Shown here: piece after piece, positions 34,825-47,577 of the stretch
Layout: every line of letters begins with the position of its first letter
Numbering within the stretch: the first letter of the stretch is position 1
Assembly: GCA_051294375.1 (NCBI GenBank)
Contig: CM119263.1
Span: 10,222,620 to 10,286,619, forward strand
Direction: 5' to 3'
DNA length: 64,000 nucleotides
Source of the DNA: Paraspadella gotoi
Lineage: Eukaryota; Chaetognatha
Program-made: the position numbers and the translations under genes
The notes under the pieces: generated by a model
Database searches by the model: none
The model's input: only the letters and a program-made list of their open reading frames with translations
Told to the model about the DNA's origin: nothing

Positions 34825-35553
34825 AAAAAAAAATAATCCGAGGCGACGGTTTTGTTTGTTTTTTTTGCTTAATATTTTAGATTTGAGATTAAAATAGAAA
34901 TCTTTTTTTTTTAATTTCAAACGAATTGAATGGACGTCGCGCGACTGGGAAAATATAATTACATCGTAAATTTGAATTTTTGTGTTTTGCTGCGTTTTTT
35001 TTGTCATCTCGCTGATGATTTAAAATTCTATCTTACGCTTTATAATAAGGCAAATTACTCAAATTTCCGTATAATTGTACAAATTTCATAAAAAGCTTTT
35101 GACGTACAGTTATTGTCGAGTTCACTCCTTTCCTGTCGAAAACGAAATACCGAATCAAAAGTTCACCTCTTTTTTTTTTCAAACGATTTCATTAAGTTAC
35201 AAAAGTTTTTTTTTTTTTTTCGTCCACTAAATTAATTCGGTAATTGAAGGAAATTATGAGTAGCGCTGAATACGGGGAAACGATCCTCGTCCTGTTTCGA
35301 TGATTTTCAGCGCGACGGGGGAGTGACGTGGAACTTGTTGACGCGGGACGTTGTTGACGGTGGGCGTGGCCGTTGATTGACGCTGACGGGCAAGAAGGGA
35401 AAGCCGAGGGCGAATAAAATCGATTGTCTATTCTGAAGTGAAGTAGAGAGGAATTGCTTCGCTCTAAGTCTAATTACAAAGCAGCGAAAGTCAAAACTTG
35501 TATCGAAAGGAGATTGAAGCGAAGGGTGTGGCAAAGATCGAGGCGTGATGTAG

Positions 35554-35814
35554 ATAAAACTCGATAGGATCGCCCGGGCGGATCGAAACTTTCGACGAGA
35601 ACGATCGATCCAGATGTTCAACGAGGCGCCCTGCGTTACCTTTAAGCCCGAGCTTCGAAGAAATATTGAGCTCGATTCAGAAGCGGAAGACTCAACTAAG
35701 AAGGAACTAAAAAAAAATCGTAATGTGGGTTGTAACGTTGGTCGTAATGTACGGAGTACGTCCATTGAAGTTAGCACAATTCGTCATTATCAAGTATTAT
35801 CAGAATCTCTTTGA
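35554..35814 (+). CDS. candidate exon, 87 codons (copy 2, unrecognised)
   Basis: After GATGTAG the frame reads IKLDRIARADRNFRRERSIQ, then MFNEAPCVTFKPELRRNIEL, DSEAEDSTKKELKKN and ends HYQVLSESL before TGA. It is hydrophilic and charged, like a cytoplasmic tail or linker. The same region in copy 1 (30416-30680) carries three extra single bases that break the frame, so copy 2 is probably correct here. Another frame just upstream (KTCIERRLKRRVWQRSRRDV) could join it after a one-base shift. No family recognised. Confidence 0.33.
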   Translation: MKLDRIARADRNFRRERSIQMFNEAPCVTFKPELRRNIELDSEAEDSTKKELKKNRNVGCNVGRNVRSTSIEVSTIRHYQVLSESL

Positions 35815-36411
35815 TCTCCCATCGCAAACCTGTCCAAAGTCTATAAACAATGCAATCTGGTTAAACAATGAATCTAAATAATTAGGTAAAAACTAAAAAA
35901 ACTCTTTATCAACCCGAACCCAAGACAGCCTTTTTCACGATGAAACGAGCTTAGACGTCACTCCACGGCGACAGACGGATTAAAGAGAGTTTTTAAAAAA
36001 AGGTTTGAGGCGCGAAAATCTGGCGAAGAACGGAGACCGAGTTTGGAGAGGTCGAGACTGATGACCCCGTAGTGGAGGCGGACGAGAAAGAGAGATCGAT
36101 TACAACGCGATTCGATGTCCCACTGAGGGAAAGAGGACAAGGTAGCGTTTAGAAATTTATAAGAATAGAAGGACAAGGATTAAATGTACAAAGAAAAAGA
36201 AAGAATGAAATAAAAAATAACTTAATAAAAAAAAAAGAAAAAAAAGTAAGGAAACAAAGGATAGAGAATGAGATAGAGAAAGAAAAATAAAGAAAGTTCA
36301 AGAAGGAAAAGAAGGCCAAAAATACCCCGAAGCAAAATATGATTTTGTTTCTGGGATTTTAGCTCCGTTTGACTTCGTTGTACAAATCATCGAAACCTTG
36401 TAGATTCGCTC

Positions 36412-36490
<79 letters not shown>

Positions 36491-36857
36491 TTTTTTTGTT
36501 GTGCGTGCGTGGTTCGTGGAAAGAGTCGAAGGCTCCAACAAAGAAGACAAAATTTATTCCCGAGCAAAAAAAAAAAAAAAAAAAAAAAAACGAAAAAAAG
36601 AAAGAAAGAAACAACAAAGAAATTTTTTTAAAAGAAAAGAAAATAAGGAAAAAAAGAATCGAAAACTCAAGAGCCGAAGGTGAGGAAAAATAAAAAAAAC
36701 TTTTTTCTTAAAAAATATATAATTTAGTTCTAATGTTGTCGGTGTGTTGTTGTTGTGCTGGCGGATGGTTTTAAAAAAATTGGTAGAAAGCAGAAAGCCG
36801 TCGCCAATTGGTGGGAGGAGAAATGTCAACTGCATAACGAAAGAAAAAGTGAGAGAG

Positions 36858-36922
<65 letters not shown>

Positions 36923-37670
36923 AGAGAGAGAGAGAGCAGGCATGCAGAAACAGAGATACAGACTCTCTGTTAGAAATTGAAATTAACAAAGGGAGAGAAA
37001 GTCAAAGGAAACAAAAGACATACAATCAATGTTTCTCATGTTCATCTGTTTTTTTTTGTTTCATGTTGTTTCTGTAAATTATCGATTTTAAATCTCAACT
37101 TTTTTGTTTCGCTACACGCACAACATTTGTTGAGTTCGAAAATAACGAAACGAAAGGCCTACTTGAAAAAGTAAATCTTTTTGATTCGGTTACAGAATAC
37201 GAGAATATGCCCCCGAAAATGAGAATAGGATGATAGCGAACAGGGACATAGAACAAGGAACAAGGACAAGAAAATAAAGAGAATGATACATTATATTTAG
37301 AAAAAAGCCTAGCAGGTATGCCAACCTCTACTTCTTAATGTCATGCGTTTCGAAAATATCTTACTGTTTTCGTGGTTTTTTTTTCTTGGCGATGCCGAAA
37401 TATCCGCGATGGACAATCTTGCCTCTTTCCCACGATCACACGCGTCTTAAGATCACATTAGAATGATTAAATGGAATCACATCTCATCCTGGCGCAATCA
37501 GATAGCATCTAAAAAATAGATCGACTTTACTCAATTGGTTTTGGTTTTGTTACGGCGCTCGCGTCACCAATAAGGCGAAGGAGAACCATTTTCCGTTTTT
37601 GGGTTTTTGCTGTTTGATGTTGGCGATGTTGCGAACTTTATTTATTATTTATTTATTATTAATTTTTTTG

Positions 37671-38067
37671 GGTATTTTTCCTTTCCTATTTACGAAGAAG
37701 CTGAATTTCATGAAGGATTTTTTTTCTTCTAAAATCACTTTCAGTAAATGAAAGTTTTAATATTCAATTGAATATTCACTGTTGATTTTAAGACCTTCGC
37801 AATATGTTCGAGACCTGTTGATTTTTTTCACTGTTGATTTCGAGACCTTCGCCGTTGTTCTTTGCTTCGTCGCAGCGTCTCTTCGCGATTCGTCGCTGTT
37901 TGTCAGAAGACTTCGTCGCGAAGAAGCGAAAGTTTTCGTGACGGAAGTGAAGAAAAAAAAAATAGAACAAAAAAATTTTGGAACTAAAGAAAATACAGAA
38001 GCTGAAGATTTAACTATAATACCGTACATCACTAGGTTTATTAAAAAGAATTCGTAATTCGTATGTA
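37671..38067 (+). repeat. repeated block B
   Basis: Repeated as its reverse complement at 43642-44051. Contains a CGTCGC-rich centre at 37865-37945 in which a plus frame reads ASLRDSSLFVRRLRREEAKV, then FVTEVKKKK. The match to its inverted copy includes TCGCAGCGTCTCTTCGCGAT. An exon is possible, but the frame is broken in the other copy. Confidence 0.75.
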
Positions 38068-38499
38068 AAAAAAATCGAAGAAAGGAAACAAAAGAAACAA
38101 TTTAAAGTTCAACAATTAAGAAGAGAAGACTAAACTTTTAAAATCGAAACTCGAAAAAAGAAGAAAAAACAAAAAAGAAGTGAAATATTTTTTCTCTGGA
38201 AAAAAAAACTTGATTCGAGAGTTTTGGTTTTGGACAAAGAGGAAGATCTCACGCAGAGGTAGAGAGAAGAGAGAGAGAGAGAGAAGAGAGGAGAGAGAGA
38301 GAGAGAGAGAGGAGAGTAGAGAAAGGATAGAGAGAGAGAAGAGAGAGAGAGGAAATGCTAAAAATTAAAGGATGAAAACGAAAGGAAAAAAAACGGAAAA
38401 ATCCTCGTATTTATTAAGCAGTAAAAAAAACTTTTTTAAAACAATACTTTTTATAAATAAAATACAAGCTGAGATAGAAAAGGGAGAGAGAGAGTAGAT

Positions 38500-38532
<33 letters not shown>

Positions 38533-38612
38533 GAAGAGAGAAGAGAGAGAAGAGAGAGAGAGAGAGATAGAAGAGAGAGAGAGAAGTAGAGGAGAGAGAG
38601 AGGAGGATTTTT
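38068..38612 (+). repeat. repeated block A, direct copy
   Basis: Follows block B and precedes block C. GA repeats with the same A/T-rich ends as the other copies of block A. Confidence 0.88.
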
Positions 38613-39590
<978 letters not shown>

Positions 39591-39950
39591 ACTAACTTCT
39601 TTAATCGACTGCTGGGTAATCGCTTAGTCTTTTTTCACCGTCGTCGTCACTTAGGATTTTCTTACCCTATTTCACAATTCGTTACCAATTATATGTGTCA
39701 TTATTCACAAGTTTACAGTATAGCATATACAGCATACACAATAAGCAATCAGAAGATATTTGTTTAATTACTGTTTAAGTACGAAAATTGCTAGTCTGCT
39801 AATTTTACTACTACATTAAACTAATTTAAAAAGATTACCAAATAATTTGTAACACATGGGATATTAATGTAGCCTTCGAAAACAGTAGGAACATCCCACA
39901 ACCAAAAAAATACTTTTTATTTACTAGTACATTTTTATACATGTGTAAAA

Positions 39951-40067
39951 TCATTCCCAAAAACGATCTTGAACATCCTTCTTCAAAATTTCTTGTGCCG
40001 TGTCCATCGGAACTCCCCGCGATGCGGGCCTCTCTCTCAAGTCGTAAGATGCAGCTTCGAAGTCCGG
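39951..40067 (-). CDS. candidate last exon, 38 codons plus stop (unrecognised)
   Basis: On the minus strand an exon starting after GAGGCAG reads PDFEAASYDLRERPASRGVP, then MDTAQEILKKDVQDRFWE, then TGA; it is exactly 39 codons. Codon usage is strongly gene-like. The copy at 46955-47071 has one base inserted and one deleted, giving a shifted but still open frame, so the correct frame is not certain. Probably spliced to the exon at 40248-40526. No family recognised. Confidence 0.4.
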   Translation of the reverse strand, partial: PDFEAASYDLRERPASRGVPMDTAQEILKKDVQDRFWE

Positions 40068-40247
40068 CTGCCTCTTCATAAATCAATTTTTTTTGTCAGT
40101 CAATCTGTGTGTCCGTCGTTTCTTTTTGTCTATCTCTAGGTATATTCCGGGTAACTGTTTCTACGTTCATGTATATGGATCCGTAATTTCGTTTGTCTGT
40201 TTATCTATTTTTATCTCTCTTTTATCTGATATTTTCTGTGTCAGTAC

Positions 40248-40526
40248 ATCTTTGTCTAAATGTCCATTCTCTCCCATTCCAGCTTTTTCATCCCTCTTTT
40301 CGAATCGTCCGTCGACCGGCCTCGATCCCGGGCCCCCCCAGGGAATTCCAACACTCAAATCGGAACCTCCTTTCGATCAAGCGCTCTCTATCGGCGAGTC
40401 GTCAAGGGTAACGGTGTCTCTTCGCCGAGCGCCTCTCTCGGCCCCGGGTCGCGACGATGGATTATTAATGACCTCCGTTCGAGTGACATAAAAGTTAATT
40501 ACTACGATTACGGTCGAGCGAAGGTC
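40248..40526 (-). CDS. candidate exon, membrane segment plus tail (unrecognised)
   Basis: The minus strand reads TVIVVINFYVTRTEVINNPS, then a basic stretch RPGAERGARRRDTVTLDDSP IESA, an in-frame TGA, then SKGGSDLSVGIPWGGPGSRP, VDGRFEKRDEKAGMGENGH and a donor GAT|GTACTG at 40248/40247. The TGA at about 40378 is the same in both copies (second copy about 47252-47540). The plus strand has competing open frames and an acceptor-like CATTCCAG at about 40282, so the strand is not proven. If real it is the end of a membrane protein whose tail continues at 39951-40067. Confidence 0.28.
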
Positions 40527-40557
40527 GGTTGACGACGACGACCGACGACGAGCGACT

Positions 40558-40567
40558 GTGATGACCA
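40558..40567 (+). repeat. left flanking direct repeat of the element, GTGATGACCA
   Basis: GTGATGACCA stands directly before the element and again directly after it at 42860-42869. A 10-base direct repeat fits a target-site duplication. Confidence 0.65.
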
Positions 40568-40595
40568 GTATGTCATCCTTCAGAGAATCGCTTCC

Positions 40596-40800
40596 CCCGG
40601 GGGCGGTGCTGGGGCGGCCCGCGCGGGTGGCTCCGCGGGGCGGCCCGCGGGCGGCCCCGAGGGGCAGGCAAATCCTTACCGGTCCTAGGGGCGCCCCCTG
40701 TAGCCTCTTTTTTGGAGCCCCAAGGGGCCACCCAGGGGGAATTCCCCAGGGCTAGAAAAACTTTGCCCCCTGGGGCTACCCCCAGGGGGATGGATTTTCC
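40596..40800. repeat. GC-rich palindrome array, left end (block E)
   Basis: A series of short self-complementary words around CCCCTGGGG/CCCCAGGGG cores, for example CCCCCTGGGG and CCCCAGGGGG separated by CTA (40766-40789) and GGGGAATTCCCC (40737-40748). Its reverse complement is at 51475-51676. Confidence 0.85.
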
Positions 40801-40979
40801 TGCCTTGAACGGCTCTCTCTCCCTCCTATCTTCTCTCTCCCTCTACTCTCTCTTTCTCTTCCTCTCTCTCTCTCTCTTTCTCTATCTATTTCTATTTTCA
40901 TCTTCATTATAATTAAAATATAAAAATAAAATAATATTTTTCACTTCAATTAATCAACAAGAACCAATAGCGTACCAAT

Positions 40980-41440
40980 ACCACTTGCATAATTTGGTCG
41001 CCTTGCATAATTAGTCATTATTGACATAATTTGGTCAACTGACATTATAATTTGTCAACTGATATAATTTAATCAACTTTTAAATTTGGCAAACTTTTAT
41101 AATTTGGATAAACTTTCATATATTTGGTAATTTTTTTATATTTAGTTACTTGCTTAATTTGGTACCCTCATAATTGGCTTAACTTTATAATTTGGTAAAC
41201 TGTTAATAATTTGGTAACTTTCATAATTTGGTAACTTTTATATTTGGTAACTTTCTAATTTAATCAATTATGCCATAATTAAATCAACTCGCCATTAATT
41301 TGGTCAACTTGCATAATTTTGGTCAATTTCATAGATTTGTCATATTGGCATATTTAAATTGGTCAACTTGCATAATTTGGTCAACTTAGTATTTGGAACA
41401 ACTTGGATAATTGTGTCAATTAATTGAATTGTGGTCAACA
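40980..41440. repeat. 17-bp AT-rich minisatellite
   Basis: Repeats of the type ATAATTTGGTAACTTTC, degenerate. The complement, ACCAAATTATGAAAGTT, forms arrays at 47990-48440 and 52915-53395, and an 18-bp variant ACCAAATTATGTCAGTTG at 49230-49545. Confidence 0.88.
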
Positions 41441-42607
41441 ATCAACTTAACAATTAGCTAATTAATAATTTATCCGATACAAATAAAAAACGAATGAGAA
41501 ATAGGAGTGCAAAAATTTTTTAATAATGTTCAAGTAAAAGTAACTTTTGTTTTTCCATTAAACTCATTTCATTTTCTACCCACACACAAAATTTTATCTT
41601 AATACATTTATAGAATAAAGAGTTAGGATGGTTTTAATTTTTTATTCACTTATAAAAATAATTAATTAAAAAATATTTAATTGATTAATTAATTAATATC
41701 AGTCTTTAAGTCCATCCCATATTAGCATTAAACTCAATATATTCGTGATTATAGATGGATTGAATAAAATTTTGTTGGGGTAGAAAAGTATGTGTTGAGC
41801 TAGATATAAAAGTTTGCTCACTCCTCCCCCAATCGTCAGCCTTCTACTTAACAATGTGAGTCAATCTTAAGCAATCTACAAACCTGACGATTATTAATTA
41901 CAAATCCTAATAAAATAAAATTATTTTACGATGAGAACTCGTTTATGTTGATGAATAGTATTTTATTGTTTTTTTTTAGGGTGCTCCATAATTCACTAAG
42001 TAGGTCTGTCAGTCACGGCCATTAATTTGTTTGGTGATTTATTTAATTTCCCTTTTAAACATCAAATTATGAATATTTTTAAAAAATTATGTCTCTCTAT
42101 CGTCTATCAGTATTCCATCCAACAAAAAAAAGAGAAAAAATTTAAAAAAAGAAAGATAAATAAGGATAAAAAAAGAAGACAAAATGACTGATTAGCTTTT
42201 TACCACTAAATTTTGTGGCTACTCTTCATTGTTTGCTAAACTATGTTTCTATAATCTTTTAACTGAATAAAATAATTGGTTAAAAATACAAATATATAAT
42301 TTTAGATAAAATATGAAATAAATGAGTTAACAATAATTTGAAAAATATGTATATTAATTCAGTTAAAATAAAACAGTTTGAAAGAGAGAGAGAAAAAAAA
42401 GATCTATAGAGAGAGAAAACCAGAGAGAGAGAAAAAAAAGAAAGAGTGGAATGAGAAAAAGAGAGAGAGAAAAAGAGAGAGAGAAAAAGAGAGAGAGAAA
42501 AAGAAAAAGGGGAAGAGAAAGAGAGAGTAACAACAGGGAGAAATATTCTCAGATATAATAACATAGTCAGAAGTATATTTTCTCATCTAAACTTTGCTCT
42601 CGCTTTA

Positions 42608-42845
42608 ACTCGCCCTGGGGAGCAGTTTTTGCTCCCCAAGGGGTTACCCCCAGGCAACTTTTTTTTGCCCCAGGGGGCTAAGCATTAGGGGCGCCCTAAT
42701 AGACCCAAAATGTTGGCCCAGGGGGAACCCCCTGGGGCGGCCCCTGAGGCAATCCAGAGGGCGCCCCCTCAAGACCATTTTGCTGTCCCCTGAATAGTCT
42801 GCCCCCTGGGCCGCCCCTAAGCCGCCCCGCGGGCGGAGGATTTGG
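42608..42845. repeat. GC-rich palindrome array, right end (block G)
   Basis: Same sequence as 53468-53706 with several deleted bases. The better copy at 53.5 kb shows the palindromes intact. Confidence 0.88.
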
Positions 42846-42859
42846 AGATGACATATCTC

Positions 42860-43155
42860 GTGATGACCAAGAAAACGATCTGACCGACTATAGATAAAAA
42901 GATTTAAAGAAGAACGAAGTGACTTAATTTGTGATTTGTTAATCGATCACGTTGGTGTTAAAGAGAGGTGACGATTGATGACAACGCCGTCGACAATGAC
43001 AACGCCTACGATGATGACAACGCCGACGATGATGACGTGAAAATTGGTTGTCAACAATTTATTCCGACCGTGACACTCCGCAAGGAGGGAAGTCAAAAGG
43101 TCAAGGTTTAGTCTTCACGAGTAAATTGTAGAAATACTAATCTTCATTTTTTATT

Positions 43156-43229
<74 letters not shown>

Positions 43230-43261
43230 TCTCTCTCTCTCTCTCGTCTTCCTTTTCTTCT
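42860..43261. other. element right flank with GATGATGACAACGCC repeats and (CT)n
   Basis: Starts with the second GTGATGACCA. Three ~18-base units of the GACAACGCC(GA/TA)CGATGAT type lie at 42978-43035, then a (CT)n at 43162-43230. Repeated at 53731-54160. The minus strand of the 18-base units reads as a Val/Ile/Gly run that looks like a membrane segment (VIIVGVVIIVGVV), which may simply reflect the repeat. Confidence 0.6.
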
Positions 43262-44051
43262 CGTGGATTCTCATTTTTAAAAAAGTATTGTTTCTTAAAA
43301 AAGTTTTTTTTACTGCTTAATAAAATACAGAGGGATTTTCCGTTTTTTCCTTTCGTTTCATCCTTAATCTTTAGCAATTCCTCTCTCTCTCTGTCTCTCT
43401 CTCTCTCTCTCATCTTCTCTCTCTCTCTTCTTCTCTCTCTCTCTCTCTCTTCCTCTCTCTACCTTCTGCGTGAGATCTTCCTCTTGCTCCAAAACCAAAC
43501 TCTCGAATCCAGTTTTTTTCCAGAGAAAAAATATTTCACCTTCTTTTTGTTTTTTTCTTCTTTTTTTTCGATTTTCGATTTTAACAAGTTTATTTCTTCT
43601 TCTTAATTTTGAACTTTATTGTTTCTTTTGTTTCCTTTCTTCGATTTTTTTTACCATACGAATACGAATTCTTTTTAAATAAACCTATGTGATGTAACGG
43701 TATTTTAGTTAAATCTTCAGGCTTCTGTATTTTCTCTAGTTCAAAATTTTTTGTCTATTTTTTTTTCTTCACTTCCGTCACGAAAACTTTCGCTTCTTCG
43801 CGACGAAGTCTTCTGAAAAACCAGCGACGATCGCGAAGAGACGCTGCGACGAAGCAAAGACACGGCGAAGGTCTCTGAATCAACCAGTGAAAAAAATCAA
43901 CAGTTTCTCTGAACATAATGCGAAGGTCTTAAATCAACAGTAAATAATTCAATTGAAATTTTAAAACTTTCATTTACTGAAGTGATTTTAGAAGAAAAAA
44001 AATCTCATGAATTCAGCTTTCTTTCGTAAATAGGAAAGGAAAATACCCAAA
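43262..44051 (-). repeat. blocks A and B, inverted together
   Basis: 43262-43641 is block A reversed and 43642-44051 is block B reversed, so the B-A pair of 37671-38612 is present here as its reverse complement, again followed directly by block C. Confidence 0.88.
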
Positions 44052-44492
44052 CGCGTCCGATGAGAGCGAGAGATACTTTCTGAGGCTCGGGCCTTTCGAG
44101 TCTTGTTAAGGCTGGTCGTCGTCGTCTTCGTCGTCGTTTCTTTCTCGTCGTCCTCCTGGTCGTCGCTCCCCCATCGTCGCCGCGGCCGTCGTCGTTTCGC
44201 TCGTCGTCAGTTTCGTCGTCGATTTCGTCGTCGCCGTCGCCTTCGTAGTCTTTTCTTTGAAATCGTCGCGCATATCGTCGTTCTCCCAGGCATCATTTCG
44301 ATTCTCCAACTTTTGGTTTTCTCTTGATTGTATCTTCGTCGTCGTCGTCGTCGTCGTCGTCGTCCTACACTGACCCTCCACTCAAATGTCGACCTTCTGG
44401 TTTCACGATGGTTGCGTGTTTTGCCTCGAATCGGAAGGACTAAAAATCGTCAAAGAGAGAGAGAGAAGAGAGAGAGGAGAGAGAGAGACATG

Positions 44493-44525
<33 letters not shown>

Positions 44526-44746
44526 TGAATTCTTTATATAAGCGAAACAAGTGCGGAATAATCGAGGTTGTCGTTGTAGTTGTGACGACGATGACAACGA
44601 CGACGATGATGAAGTTACTTTGGTATTGTTGTCATCGTCATCGGCGTTGATAAAATTTCGGTCGTACATTCGATCGTACATTCGGCCCGCCCACGAGCCG
44701 CCTTTAGCTTCTTTGTTGTTTCAGGTGACGCAATTTCGCCGCGCGG

Positions 44747-44830
<84 letters not shown>

Positions 44831-44940
44831 TCAATCTTTCTTTCTTTCAATCTTTCTTTCTTTCTTTCTTTTTTCATTTTTGGAACTCCTGGGGTTGATC
44901 TCTCTTTCTCACTCTGGCAAATATTACAATCTTCAAAAGT

Positions 44941-44973
<33 letters not shown>
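44052..44973 (+). repeat. repeated block C, copy 2
   Basis: Direct copy of 38613-39590 ending in (CT)n at a 25-N gap. On the minus strand 44106-44345 an open frame reads ENQKLENRNDAWENDDMRDD and continues as Lys/Thr-rich and Arg-rich sequence to GACGAC-derived Asp residues. A competing frame (DYEGDGDDEIDDETDDERND) is open too, so neither is called as a gene. Confidence 0.88.
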
Positions 44974-44998
44974 NNNNNNNNNNNNNNNNNNNNNNNNN
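44974..44998. other. assembly gap, 25 N
   Basis: Exactly 25 N between block C copy 2 and another block A. Confidence 0.98.
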
Positions 44999-45446
44999 TC
45001 GAAGAGAAGGAAACAAAAGAAACAATTTTAAAGTTCAACAATTAGCAAGAAGAACTAACTTGTTTAAAATCGAAAGCTCGAAAAAAGAAAGAAAAAACAA
45101 AAAGAAGCGTAATATTTTTTTCTCGGGAAAAAAAACTTGTTATCGAGAAGTTTGGTTTTGGAGCCCAAAGGGAAGATCTTCACGCAGAACGGTAGAGGAG
45201 AGAGAGAGAGAAGAGGACGAGACGAGATGAGACGAGAGAGAGAGAGAGAGAGAGAGAGGATCGAGAGAGATGAGAGAGGATCGAGATGAGAGAGGAGAGA
45301 GAGAGGAAATTGCTAAAGATTTAAGGATGAAAACGAAAGGAAAAAAAACGGAAAAATCCCTCTGTATTTTATTAAGCAGTAAAAAAACTTTTTATAAAAC
45401 AAATACTTTTTTAAAAATGAAAATCACAAGCTGAGAATAAGAAAAG

Positions 45447-45490
<44 letters not shown>

Positions 45491-45537
45491 GAGAGGAGAG
45501 AGGAGAGATAGAGATGAGAGAAGAGAGAGGAGATTTC
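44999..45537 (+). repeat. repeated block A, direct copy
   Basis: Matches 38068-38612, including ATCTTCACGCAGAACGGTAG and the A-rich ends; followed directly by block C copy 3. Confidence 0.88.
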
Positions 45538-46003
45538 CGCGTCCGATGAGAGCGAGAGATACTTTCTTGAGGCTCGGGCCTTTCGAGTCTTGTTGAAGGC
45601 TGGTCTCGTCGTCTTCGTCGTCGTTCTTTCTCGTCGTCCTCCTGGGCGTCGCTCCCCCATCGTCGCGCGGCCGTTCGGTCGTTTCGCTCGTCGTCAGTTT
45701 CGTCGTCGATTTCGTCGTCGCCGTCAGCCTTCGTAGTGCTTTTCTTTGAAATTCGTCGCGCATTATCGTCGTTCTCCCAGGCATCAATTTCGATTCTCCA
45801 ACTTTTGGTTTTTCTCTTTGATTGTATCTTCGTCGTGCGTCGTCGTCGTCGTCGTCGTCCTACACTGACCCTCCACTCAAATGTCGACCTTCTGGTTTCA
45901 CGATGTTGCGTTTTTGCTCGAACGACAAAGGACTAAAATCGTCAAAGAGAGAGAGGAGAAGAGAGAGAGGAGAGAGAGAGACATGGAGAGAAGAGAGAGG
46001 AGA

Positions 46004-46034
<31 letters not shown>

Positions 46035-46276
46035 GATGAATTCTTTATATAGCCGAAAACAAGTGCGGAAATATCGAGTTGTCGTTGCTTTAGTTTGTGA
46101 CGACGTGACAACGACGACGATGAGGGAAGTGACTTTTTGGTATTGTTGTTCTCGTCATCGGCGTTGATAAAATTTCGGCGTCGCTACATTCGATCGTAAT
46201 TCGGCCGCCCACCGAGCGCTTTAGCTTTTTGTTGTTCAGGTGACGCAATTTCGCCGCGCGGTCTTTCTTTCTTCTG

Positions 46277-46321
<45 letters not shown>

Positions 46322-46450
46322 TTTTCTTTCTTTCTTTCATCTTTCTTTCTTTCAATCTTTCTTTCTTTTCTTTCTTTTTTCATTTTTGGAATCCTGGGTT
46401 GATCTCTCTTTCTCACTCTGGCACAAATATTTACATCTTCAAAATTTATC

Positions 46451-46513
<63 letters not shown>

Positions 46514-46531
46514 TTCTCCTCTGTCTCTCTT

Positions 46532-46566
<35 letters not shown>

Positions 46567-47577
46567 TGTCTCTCTCTCTCTCTCTCACTAACTTCTTTAA
46601 TCGACTGCTGGGTAATCGCTTAGGTCTTTTTTCACCGTCGTCGTCACTTAGGATTTTCTTACCCTATTTCACAATTCGTTACCATATATGTAGTCATTCT
46701 TCACAAGTTTACAGTATACAGTATACAGTATACGACATAAGCAATCAGAAGATATTTGTTTAATTACTGTTTAAAGTACGAAAATTGCTAGTCTGCTAAT
46801 TTTACTACTACATTAAACTAAATTTAAAAAGGATTACCAAATATATTTGTAACACAATGGGATATTAATGTAGCCTTCTGAAAATAGTAGGAACATCCCC
46901 ACAACCAAAAAATACTTTTTATTTTACTAGTACATTTTTATACATGTGTAAAAGTCATTCCCAAAACGATCTTGAACATCCTTCTTCAAAATTTCTTGTG
47001 CCGTGTCCATCGGAACTCCCCGCGATGCGGGCCTCTCTCTCAAGTCGTAAGATGCAGCTGTCGAAGTCCGGCTGCCTCTTCATAAATCAATTTTTTTGTC
47101 AGTCAATCTGTGTGTCCGTCCGTTTCTCTTTGTCTATCTCTAGGTATATTCCGGGCACTGTTTCTACGTTCATGTATATGGACCGTAATTTCGTTTGTCT
47201 GTTTATCTATTTTATCTCTTTTATCTGATTATTTCTGTGTCAGTACATCTGTCTGTCTAAATGTCCATCTCTCCCATTCCAGCCTTTTTCATCCCTCTTT
47301 TTCGAATCGTCGTCGACCGGCCTCGATCCCGGGTCCCCCCAGGGAATTCCAACACTCAAATCGGAACCTCCTTTCGATCAAGCGCTCTCTATCGCGAGTC
47401 CGTCAAGGGGTAAGCGGTGTCTTCTTCGCCCGAGCGCCTCTCTCGGCCCCGGGTCGCGACGATGGATTATTAATGACCTCCGTTCGAGTGACAATAAAGT
47501 TAATTACGACGATTACGGTCGAGGCGAAGGGTCGGTTCGACGACGACGACGACGACGACGACGACTGTGATGACCAA
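45538..47577 (+). repeat. repeated blocks C (copy 3) and D (copy 2)
   Basis: 45538-46588 matches block C and 46589-47577 matches block D. The pair therefore repeats 38613-40567 in the same order and orientation and again ends at GTGATGACCA (47567-47576). Confidence 0.9.
46955..47071 (-). CDS. candidate last exon, second copy (unrecognised)
   Basis: Copy of the exon at 39951-40067. It has one inserted and one deleted base, which shift the middle into the frame reading LRLEREARIAGSSDGHGTRN before returning to the ending FWE. Equal exon length in both copies is preserved. Confidence 0.28.
   Translation of the reverse strand, partial: PDFDSCILRLEREARIAGSSDGHGTRNFEEGCSRSFWE

Larger units (their letters stand above)
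33128..37670. repeat. 4.6-kb direct duplication, copy 2
   Basis: Second copy of 27980-32569, beginning at the first base after a 25-N gap. Where the two copies disagree, sometimes one and sometimes the other keeps a frame open, so both contain sequence errors or both are decaying. Confidence 0.95.
39591..40567 (+). repeat. repeated block D, copy 1
   Basis: Single-copy-looking AT-rich DNA followed by a GC-richer part, repeated directly at 46589-47577. Carries candidate exons on the minus strand and ends in the 10-bp flanking repeat of the element that follows. Confidence 0.9.
40568..42859 (+). mobile_element. non-autonomous DNA-transposon-like element, 2.29 kb
   Basis: Both ends carry the inverted word TATGTCATC (left 40569-40577) / GATGACATA (right 42847-42855), and GTGATGACCA repeats flank the unit. 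Terminal domains are GC-rich arrays of small palindromes (40596-40800 and 42608-42845). The interior (40805-42607) is AT-rich, with CT- and GA-repeat borders, a 17-bp minisatellite and copies of a ~165-bp repeat. There is no transposase frame. A 9-11 bp duplication with short inverted ends is typical of Mutator-like elements; that assignment is inference. A related unit spans 47578-53730. Confidence 0.55.

Noticed and set aside
40093-40491. Plus-strand frame through block D (ending RRAPLSAPGRDDGLLMTSVRVT-like sequence)
   Set aside because: It begins in CT-rich noise, and its complement on the minus strand has better exon borders; both remain unproven, so only the minus-strand version was listed, at low confidence.
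40596-40800. CRISPR array in the regularly spaced GC palindromes
   Set aside because: The palindromes differ in sequence and spacing, there are no uniform repeats or spacers, and the genome is eukaryotic.
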